NCBI GenBank assembly: GCA_017475035.1
Contig: JAFVGK010000148.1
Span: 1 to 57,351 of the forward strand
Origin: Blautia sp.
Lineage (GTDB): Bacteria; Bacillota; Clostridia; Lachnospirales; Lachnospiraceae
Direction of reading: 5' to 3'
DNA: 57,351 nt
Translations under genes and position numbers: made by a program
Notes under the pieces: model-generated
Database searches by the model: none
Told to the model about the DNA's origin: nothing
The model's input: only the letters and a program-made list of their open reading frames with translations
In this document: one piece after another, positions 9,672-16,414 of the stretch
How positions within the stretch are numbered: the stretch's first letter is position 1
Layout: each line of letters starts with the position of its first letter

Positions 9672-10938
9672 GTGGATGGAAAATATTCCGTTAAAAATCG
9701 TATCCCTGGTGATCGGTTTCCTGGTATGGCTCCTGGTAGTAAATATTGACAATCCGACAGAAAACAGAACCTTTGTGGTGACAGGGGACAGGATTTCCCT
9801 GATGAACACCCAGTATGTTGACAGCTACAATAAAATGTGCCTTCTGGATGATGAAAGAGATCCGGTCCGCGTAACGATCACGGGTGAGCGCAAGCTGCTT
9901 CGCAGGATGACGACGTCTGCGATCCGCCTTACGGCCGACCTGCAGCAGGCGGTCAGCCTGGATACCAGCCCTGTTATGGTTCCGATCACGGCTGTCTGTG
10001 ATAATGTAAATCCCTCAAATATAAAAGTAAACCCTCAGTATATGGCGATCCGCCTGGAGGACAAGCTCTCCCAGGAGTATGTCGTTACGGCGTCTTATGG
10101 TGAAAGCAGACCCGGAAAAGGCTACGAGGTCGGAACGCAGACCGTAAGTCCGGAAAAGGTGAAGATCACCGGTCCCAAATCCCTGGTCAGCAAGATTGAC
10201 AAAGTCACGGCGAATGTAAATGTCAGCGGAAAGACAAAGGATGTGTCAGAGGATGTCACTCTGGTTGTGACGGACCGAAATCAGGATACGCTCTCTGATG
10301 CGTATCTTACGATTGATAATAACGGGAGAGCCACGGTTACGACGAAATTCTGGCGTGTGATTTCAGGAGTCCGGTTTTCGGTTTCCACACTTGGAGAGCC
10401 TGCAGAAGGATATCATGTCGAACGGGTAACGACGGTGCCGGATACCGTGAGTGTGGCGGGAAATGAAGAGGCGATTTCCGCTTTGCGGAACGCGGAGCCC
10501 AGAATGGTCATTTCCGGTCCCGTGATTGATATCTCGGGTGTCAGCGACGATGAGGAAGTAAAAGCAAACATGGTGAATTATATGCCGGAAAACCTGCGTC
10601 TGTCCTCCGGGACAAGCGAGGATATCTATATTACCTTCGTGATTCTTCCGGAGAACAGCCATTTGTACTCACTGGCAGGCAACGAGGTTGATTTTCAGAA
10701 TCTGGGAAATGGGCTTGCCGCCAGTATAGATACAGATTCGCTGGCAATCCGTGTGAAAGCGGCAGATACGTATAAGATTGAAGATTTTGACGTTTCAGAT
10801 CTGAAGGCTTCGATTGATCTGCAGGGAATCGGGGAAGGAAGCAGTCTGCTTCCGGTTCATATAGAGCTCCCCAGGGGTTATACTTTGTTAAAAGAGGTGG
10901 AGGCCAATGTGATGGTGACGGAGGTTTCCAATCAGTAG
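9658..10938 (+). CDS. cdaR: CdaR (YbbR-domain regulator of CdaA)
   Basis: Membrane-anchored extracellular protein with YbbR repeats that modulates CdaA. One N-terminal transmembrane helix (about 8-28, KIVSLVIGFLVWLLVVNI) is followed by about 400 residues of beta-rich repeats exposed outside. ATG 9658 is preferred over upstream in-frame starts because it follows GGGAAGGGG and gives a normal N-terminus (MRKHKWMENIPLKI). It overlaps the end of cdaA. Its stop codon is followed immediately by an R1 repeat, so the transcript probably runs into the repeat and the HPr gene. Confidence 0.93.
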   Translation: MRKHKWMENIPLKIVSLVIGFLVWLLVVNIDNPTENRTFVVTGDRISLMNTQYVDSYNKMCLLDDERDPVRVTITGERKLLRRMTTSAIRLTADLQQAVSLDTSPVMVPITAVCDNVNPSNIKVNPQYMAIRLEDKLSQEYVVTASYGESRPGKGYEVGTQTVSPEKVKITGPKSLVSKIDKVTANVNVSGKTKDVSEDVTLVVTDRNQDTLSDAYLTIDNNGRATVTTKFWRVISGVRFSVSTLGEPAEGYHVERVTTVPDTVSVAGNEEAISALRNAEPRMVISGPVIDISGVSDDEEVKANMVNYMPENLRLSSGTSEDIYITFVILPENSHLYSLAGNEVDFQNLGNGLAASIDTDSLAIRVKAADTYKIEDFDVSDLKASIDLQGIGEGSSLLPVHIELPRGYTLLKEVEANVMVTEVSNQ

Positions 10939-11040
10939 AAAGGAGACTGATTTTGTCTTCGGCATCCCAACTGCCGAAGCAGCAAAATCGTCATCCGAAG
11001 ACATGGAGTTAACGTGCTAAAATTTCGTTTCGAGAGGAGA
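10939..11040 (+). repeat. R1 repeat, copy A, upstream of the HPr gene
   Basis: Full-length copy of about 100 bp. It starts AAAGGAGACTG, holds GTCTTCGG (early) and CCGAAGAC (late) as long-range arms with TGCCGAAG as a competing local partner, and ends GAGAGGAGA, the Shine-Dalgarno of the next gene. It fills nearly the whole gap between cdaR and the HPr gene. Confidence 0.85.
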
Positions 11041-11048
11041 ATCGCGAT

Positions 11049-11315
11049 ATGGTGAGCCGTAAAGTGAAAGTGATCAATCCTTCCGGGCTGCACCTGAGTC
11101 CGGCAGGCAGGCTTTGCCAGGAAGCCCTGAAATACCGCTCTTCTGTCTGGCTTTCTTTTGATGGGACAAAAGCAAACGCCAAAAGCGTTCTTTCGGTTCT
11201 GGATGCCTGTGTCAAGTGTTCGGATGAGATCGAGATTATCTGCGATGGGGAAGACGAGGAACAGGCATTGGCTGCCTTGATTGTTGAAATAGAGGAAGGC
11301 TTGGGGGAGTGCTGA
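11049..11315 (+). CDS. HPr-family protein with an atypical active site
   Basis: The 88-residue sequence has the HPr fold: GLHLSPAG around His15, NAKSVLSV around Ser46 and the C-terminal DGEDEEQAL helix. His15 (PTS phosphorylation) and Ser46 (HPr kinase site) are kept, but the Arg17 found in the usual GLHARPA motif is Ser17 here. That residue helps position the phosphohistidine, so phosphotransfer may be weak and the role regulatory. ATG 11049 uses the Shine-Dalgarno at the end of an R1 repeat. No PTS enzyme lies nearby. It ends one base before rfbC. Confidence 0.9.
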   Translation: MVSRKVKVINPSGLHLSPAGRLCQEALKYRSSVWLSFDGTKANAKSVLSVLDACVKCSDEIEIICDGEDEEQALAALIVEIEEGLGEC

Positions 11316-11316
11316 A

Positions 11317-11886
11317 ATGGGACAGATAAAGGTGACAGCCTGCGGAGACATCAAAGGTCTTTGCGTAGTAGAGCCGAAGGTGTTCGGAGATACCAGAGGT
11401 TACTTCATGGAAACCTACAATGAGAAGGATTTTTTTGAAGCAGGCATAAGAGTGAACTTTGTTCAGGACAACCAGTCCGGCTCCTGTTTCGGAGTCCTGA
11501 GGGGACTGCATTTCCAGCGGGAATACCCCCAGGATAAGCTTGTAAGGGTAGTCAGCGGCGAGGTGTTTGATGTTGCTGTAGACCTCAGGGAAGGATCGGA
11601 TACTTTCGGAAAGTGGCATGGCGTGATTTTGTCCGCCGAGAATAAAAAACAGTTTTTTATTCCCCGCGGATTTGCCCATGGTTTTCTTGTGCTTTCGGAA
11701 CATGCGGAATTTACATATAAATGTTCGGATTTCTATCATCCGAATGATGAGGGCGGGATTGCTTTTGACGATCCCGAAATCGGGATTGAATGGCCGATTC
11801 CTGATGGAATGGACCTTGTCATGTCTGAAAAGGATCAGAACTGGGGAAGCTTATCCGATTATGTTCAGAGAAAGGGGCAGGCATGA
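11317..11886 (+). CDS. rfbC: dTDP-4-dehydrorhamnose 3,5-epimerase
   Basis: Converts dTDP-4-keto-6-deoxy-glucose to dTDP-4-keto-rhamnose on the route to dTDP-L-rhamnose. Family motifs are visible: GVLRGLHFQ (residues 62-70), KLVRVVSGEVFDVAVDLR (76-93), FIPRGFAHGFLVLSE and the Tyr-containing EFTYKCSDFYHP. Length 189 is normal. rfbA, rfbB and rfbD are not in this window. Its stop overlaps the ATG of the exporter permease (ATGA), tying rhamnose supply to the polysaccharide cluster. Confidence 0.96.
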   Translation: MGQIKVTACGDIKGLCVVEPKVFGDTRGYFMETYNEKDFFEAGIRVNFVQDNQSGSCFGVLRGLHFQREYPQDKLVRVVSGEVFDVAVDLREGSDTFGKWHGVILSAENKKQFFIPRGFAHGFLVLSEHAEFTYKCSDFYHPNDEGGIAFDDPEIGIEWPIPDGMDLVMSEKDQNWGSLSDYVQRKGQA

Positions 11887-12698
11887 AAAGAGATTTTTTC
11901 TCTTTGCCTGCGGATATTTTAGCTAATAGGCAATTGATTGTGAAGCTGGCGTACAATGACTTCAGGGTCCGGTACGCCGGCTCATATTTTGGGATTTTCT
12001 GGGCTTTTGTCCAGCCTGTCATTACAATCCTTGTTTATTGGTTTGTTTTTTCCGTTGGCTTTCGTCAAAGTATGGCAGGTCTCAATATTCCGTTCGTTCT
12101 CTATCTTGTAGCGGGAATTGTGCCCTGGTTTTTCTTTCAGGACAGTCTTATCGGTGGAACCAATGCTTTGCTGGAATATAATTACCTTGTGAAAAAGGTC
12201 GTCTTCAATATTCGTATCCTTCCGGTAGTAAAGCTGGTTTCGGCAGGTATTGTCCACAGCTTTTTTGTACTGTTTACCCTTCTTTTATATCTCCTGTACG
12301 GTAAATTTCCGGGGCTTTATGCTTTGCAGCTGGTTTATTACAGCGCGTGCTGCTTTGCGTTGTCTCTCAGCGTCTGTTATATGACCTGTGCCGTGGTTCC
12401 TTTTTTTCGGGATCTGACGCAGATGATTCAGATTCTGCTCCAGGTCGGCGTCTGGCTGACGCCCATTATGTGGGTGGCAGATGATGCGCTGGCGGGACAT
12501 CCGGTGATTCACATGATCCTGAAACTGAATCCGGTCTACTATATCGTATCGGGATATCGCGACAGCCTGATCCTGCATCGGCCCTTCTGGGCTGAAACAG
12601 GATGGACTCTCTACTTCTGGAGCTTTACAATCGGGTGTTTTTGCCTCGGCACAGTGATTTTCGCACGGCTGAAGCCTCACTTTGCGGATGTGCTTTGA
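11883..12698 (+). CDS. Polysaccharide ABC transporter permease (Wzm/TagG type)
   Basis: ABC-2 type permease that, with the next gene, exports a lipid-linked polysaccharide across the membrane. The 271 residues have an amphipathic N-terminus (FSLPADILANRQLIVKLAYN), then FRVRYAGSYFGIFWAFVQP leading into the first helix, and about six transmembrane helices in all. This is the standard Wzm/TagG layout. ATG 11883 overlaps the rfbC stop codon. It is 40 bases before the ATPase gene. Confidence 0.94.
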   Translation: MKRDFFSLPADILANRQLIVKLAYNDFRVRYAGSYFGIFWAFVQPVITILVYWFVFSVGFRQSMAGLNIPFVLYLVAGIVPWFFFQDSLIGGTNALLEYNYLVKKVVFNIRILPVVKLVSAGIVHSFFVLFTLLLYLLYGKFPGLYALQLVYYSACCFALSLSVCYMTCAVVPFFRDLTQMIQILLQVGVWLTPIMWVADDALAGHPVIHMILKLNPVYYIVSGYRDSLILHRPFWAETGWTLYFWSFTIGCFCLGTVIFARLKPHFADVL

Positions 12699-12738
12699 GG
12701 GCAGGTCTATTTACTGAAATCATAATTGGAGAATTTCA

Positions 12739-14028
12739 TTGACTGACAAAACCGTAATCAAGGTCGAAGAACTGACCAAATTATATAAGCTTTATGAAAA
12801 GCCGTCTGACCGCCTCCGGGAAGCGCTGGGGCTGTCCCGGAAAAAAAGATACACGGAGCATTATGCGCTGCGCCATGTAAGCTTTTCGGTAAAAGAAGGC
12901 GAATGCGTCGGGATTATCGGAACGAACGGTTCCGGCAAATCCACCCTTCTGAAGATTATCACGGGCGTACTTGCCGCAACGGAGGGTACGGTTGAGGTGG
13001 ATGGACGCATTTCCGCGCTCCTGGAGCTGGGCGCGGGCTTTAACATGGAATATACGGGGATCGAAAACATTCATCTGAACGGGGCAATGCTGGGGTTTTC
13101 TTCCGACGAGATTGAAAAACGACTTCCCGCCATCCTGTCCTTCGCGGACATCGGGGAATTTGTATATCAGCCTGTGAAAACGTATTCCAGCGGCATGTTT
13201 GTCCGGCTTGCTTTTGCGCTGGCGATCAACATTGAGCCGGAGATTCTGATTGTTGACGAAGCCCTTTCCGTCGGTGATGTGTTCTTCCAGGCAAAATGCT
13301 TCCATAAGTTTGAAGAGTTTAAATCCCAGGGCAAGACGATTCTTTTCGTCAGCCATGATCTGAGCAGTGTTTCAAAATACTGTGACCGGGTCATCCTTCT
13401 CGACCGTGGAGTGAAGCGCGGAGAGGGTACGGCAAAGGCTATGGTAGACGCCTACAAGCAGCTGCTGGTCGGCACGGAGATCAGGGAAGCCTCGGAAGAA
13501 GCCGCGGCACCATTGCCGGCGGCGGAAAATACGTTTGTATTGAATCCGGAGGTTCTTTCCTATGGCGAAAAACAGGCGGAAATCATAGATATCCGTGTAC
13601 TGGATGACCACGATCTTCCGACCAATACCATCCAAAAAGGTTCCGTCTTCCATATCCGGGTCACGGTTTGTTTCCATCAGGCAGTGGATGAGCCTATCGT
13701 GGCTTTTACCTTTAAAGATGTGAGAGGAACCGAAATAACCGGGACCAATACGATGTTTGAGAAAAAAGAAAAGATCATCGCGAAGCCGGGAGAGTGCTGT
13801 ACCGTGACGTTTACGCAGAGAATGGATCTCCAGGGAGGAGAATACCTGCTGTCCTTTGGCTGTACGGGATTCCGGGACGGCGAGTTTACCGTGTACCATC
13901 GACTTTATGACGCATGCAATATAACGGTTGTTTCGGAAAAAAATACGGTTGGCTTTTTTGATATGAATTCACAGATCACGATCATCCAGGGGGAGACCTA
14001 TGCAGATTGGAAAAGTAAGAATCGATGA
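12739..14028 (+). CDS. Polysaccharide ABC transporter ATPase with Wzt-type C-terminal domain
   Basis: ATPase partner of the upstream permease. Walker A GTNGSGKST lies at 61-69, signature YSSGMFVRLAFAL near 149-161 and Walker B ILIVDEALSVGD near 170-181, with the ALLELGAGFN stretch typical of this exporter class. Beyond about 270 there is a beta-sandwich region like the Wzt C-terminal domain, which in Gram-negative O9a-type systems binds the modified end of the polymer. The start is TTG 12739 with GGAGAA upstream. It overlaps the following methyltransferase gene by 29 bases, consistent with a functional link between chain capping and export. Confidence 0.94.
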   Translation: MTDKTVIKVEELTKLYKLYEKPSDRLREALGLSRKKRYTEHYALRHVSFSVKEGECVGIIGTNGSGKSTLLKIITGVLAATEGTVEVDGRISALLELGAGFNMEYTGIENIHLNGAMLGFSSDEIEKRLPAILSFADIGEFVYQPVKTYSSGMFVRLAFALAINIEPEILIVDEALSVGDVFFQAKCFHKFEEFKSQGKTILFVSHDLSSVSKYCDRVILLDRGVKRGEGTAKAMVDAYKQLLVGTEIREASEEAAAPLPAAENTFVLNPEVLSYGEKQAEIIDIRVLDDHDLPTNTIQKGSVFHIRVTVCFHQAVDEPIVAFTFKDVRGTEITGTNTMFEKKEKIIAKPGECCTVTFTQRMDLQGGEYLLSFGCTGFRDGEFTVYHRLYDACNITVVSEKNTVGFFDMNSQITIIQGETYADWKSKNR

Positions 14029-16393
14029 TTCCTGCTATCCGGGTGAAGATTTGTATACGGACGGAAGCATCGAAGATGAAATGTTGAAGATGGCAAAGGA
14101 GCTTTCGGAAGACGAACTGCAGAAGCAGATCGCTGTACGGGGAAGCTGGCCGCTGCTCTATCATTTTTCCTCTGTCCGCGGAAATATTGTCCGATGGCTG
14201 CCGTTTACCAGGGCAGATGATGTATTGGAGATCGGCTCAGGCTGCGGAGCGGTTACCGGGACACTTTGCTCGATGGCCGGCAGTGTAGACGCGGTGGATC
14301 TGTCGATGAAGAGAAGCCTGGTGAATGCCTTCCGTAACCAAAACCGGGAAAATCTGACCATTTGGACAGGAAACTTTGAAGATGTGGAAAAAAGCCTTAA
14401 AAAGAGGTATGACTATATTACACTGATCGGCGTATTTGAGTATGCAAGGCTCTATATTCATTCCGACCGGCCCTTTACGGATTTTTTAAAGGTCTGCCGA
14501 AGACACTTAAAACCCGGAGGACAGCTGATTATCGCCATCGAAAACCGTTTTGGCCTGAAATACTGGGCCGGCTGCACGGAGGATCATGACGGGCTCCTGT
14601 TTGACGGGCTGGAAGGTTACCCCTCCGGGACTGAGGTCCGCACATTTACCAGGAAGGAACTGACGGGAATCATAAAGGAAGCCGGAGGGTTTACGGATTC
14701 CTGGTTTTATCCGTTCCCGGATTATAAGCTGGCATTGGAGATTCACTCGGATCGGCGTCTGCCGTTAAAAGGAGAGCTGAATCGGGCGGAATACAATTAC
14801 GACCGCCTGGCACTGAAGCTTTTTGACGAGTCAAGGGTGTTTGATTCGGTTCTGGAAAACGGGCTGTATCCATGGTTCGCAAATTCTTATCTTGTTATTC
14901 TGAAAAACGTGGAGGATTCCATACCGTCCTCCCATAACGAAGCTTTGAACATGGATTCAATGACTTCGGATCATGATTTTACTGCTTCGGCAGATGGACT
15001 GCAGAAGACAAAACCAGTCTCTTTTGCCACGTCATACGTAAAGTTTTCACTGGAAAGGGCGGCTTCGTTCAGACTGATCACGAAAATAGAACCTGCCGCT
15101 CTCCATACAGGCGAAGCTGATAAACAGGAGAATTCTCTGCTTCCTGCTGCCGTCATAAAAGAAGCAGCCGAAGAAGCGGCAGATGCCCATATTGCCGCTT
15201 TGGCCGTGACAGCTGAAGAACTGAGGGAGGCGTACAGACCTGCGGGGCTTCTGACAGCCCCCTGTCAGCTTCAAAAAGCCCGTTCCGGAAGATGCGAGGC
15301 GGTTTATCCCTTTATTGAAGGGAGAAATCTGGAGGAGTATCTGGATGAGCTGATGGACCGCGGGCAGGTGCGGGATGCCGCCGCAGTGCTCCTGGAATAT
15401 GCCGGGAAGCTCCGGATTGTCGGAGATGCGCGTCCCTTTGTGATGACCCCGGATTTTGAGAAGGTCTTCGGAACCCCGATGCTGCCGGATCATCTTTCTT
15501 CGGCAGAAGTAACCAATATTGATGTGGTTCCGTCTAACCTGATGATCCATGAAGACGGCAGGGCGACGGTGCTGGATGTGGAATGGACATTCTCTTTTCC
15601 GGTTCCTTCCGGTTATGTGATCTATCGCTTTCTTCATTATTATATGGAAAGTGACGGAAAACGCTATGCCCTTCATGGGGAAAGCCTGTATGAGAGGGCA
15701 GGGCTGTCAGAAGCGGAGCTTTCCTGTTATCCCGCCATGGAAGAGCATTTTCAGACCTGGCTGTTATCCGGCACAGTTCCGCTGCGGCTCTTATATCCGG
15801 TGATTTCCCCGGGAAGACTGCCGGTTCAGCCTGTTTTTGAACAGGGAGCGGTCCTGCGCGGCAGGGGAGAGCTCCAGGTTTTTTATGACATGGGAGAAGG
15901 ATTCTGTGAAGATCATTCCGAGCTGTTTCCCATTCAGGAGGGAGTCATGGAGATCCCGATTCCCGCCCTTTGCCGTGAGGTACGTATAGACCCCGGAGAA
16001 TATCCCGTGGGGTTTTCCGCCGTCCGTCTGCTGTGGCAGGACGGTGAGCAGGTCAGGTTTCGCACCAACGGCGTCATTGTCGGGGAGGGAGTCTATTTTC
16101 CCATGCCTGACCCACAGCTCCTGATTGATGATATTCCTTCCGGGAAATCAGAATTAAGGCTGGAGCTTGTACCGGATCTTGAGCGGGATGTGATTCGCTA
16201 TGGTGTTGAAGAAATGCGCAGGCAGCTGGAAGAACGCATTGCGGAAACACAGCGGCGTACGAACGAGCTGGAGCTGTGCCGGGAACAGATCCGTCAGATG
16301 GAAAATACAAAGGTGTGGAAATTATACCGGAAATGTAAGTCCGTTCTGGCAGCCTTGAAAACAGGAGGCGGATCGGCGGGGAATACGGTATAA
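14000..16393 (+). CDS. Methyltransferase / kinase-like protein with C-terminal coiled coil (WbdD-like architecture)
   Basis: The 797-residue protein has a class I SAM methyltransferase domain (about 50-300; motif VLEIGSGCGAVTG at 75-87). A second domain (about 345-600) has features of a protein-kinase-like fold: NIDVVPSNLM near 506 with the Asp and Asn spacing of a catalytic loop, and VLDVEW near 524 in the position of DFG. A beta-rich region follows, then a coiled coil (about 731-765) and a WKLYRKCKSVL tail. This order matches WbdD, the methyltransferase-kinase that ends O-antigen chains; kinase activity is inferred. Residues about 313-345 are encoded by an antisense R1 repeat. ATG 14000 follows AGGGGGAGA and overlaps wzt. 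Confidence 0.85.
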   Translation: MQIGKVRIDDSCYPGEDLYTDGSIEDEMLKMAKELSEDELQKQIAVRGSWPLLYHFSSVRGNIVRWLPFTRADDVLEIGSGCGAVTGTLCSMAGSVDAVDLSMKRSLVNAFRNQNRENLTIWTGNFEDVEKSLKKRYDYITLIGVFEYARLYIHSDRPFTDFLKVCRRHLKPGGQLIIAIENRFGLKYWAGCTEDHDGLLFDGLEGYPSGTEVRTFTRKELTGIIKEAGGFTDSWFYPFPDYKLALEIHSDRRLPLKGELNRAEYNYDRLALKLFDESRVFDSVLENGLYPWFANSYLVILKNVEDSIPSSHNEALNMDSMTSDHDFTASADGLQKTKPVSFATSYVKFSLERAASFRLITKIEPAALHTGEADKQENSLLPAAVIKEAAEEAADAHIAALAVTAEELREAYRPAGLLTAPCQLQKARSGRCEAVYPFIEGRNLEEYLDELMDRGQVRDAAAVLLEYAGKLRIVGDARPFVMTPDFEKVFGTPMLPDHLSSAEVTNIDVVPSNLMIHEDGRATVLDVEWTFSFPVPSGYVIYRFLHYYMESDGKRYALHGESLYERAGLSEAELSCYPAMEEHFQTWLLSGTVPLRLLYPVISPGRLPVQPVFEQGAVLRGRGELQVFYDMGEGFCEDHSELFPIQEGVMEIPIPALCREVRIDPGEYPVGFSAVRLLWQDGEQVRFRTNGVIVGEGVYFPMPDPQLLIDDIPSGKSELRLELVPDLERDVIRYGVEEMRRQLEERIAETQRRTNELELCREQIRQMENTKVWKLYRKCKSVLAALKTGGGSAGNTV
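14936..15033 (-). repeat. R1 repeat, copy G, inserted antisense and in-frame in the methyltransferase gene
   Basis: The reverse complement reads GAGACTGGTTTTGTCTTC, then CTGCCGAAGCAG, ATGATCCGAAGTCATTGA and CTTCGTTATG in the same order and spacing as the intergenic copies at 10939 and 21311. It keeps the reading frame open and adds about 33 residues rich in Asp, Ser, Thr and Ala between the methyltransferase and kinase-like domains. Confidence 0.8.
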
Positions 16394-16414
16394 AGCGGTG
16401 AGAGGTTTTTTGAT

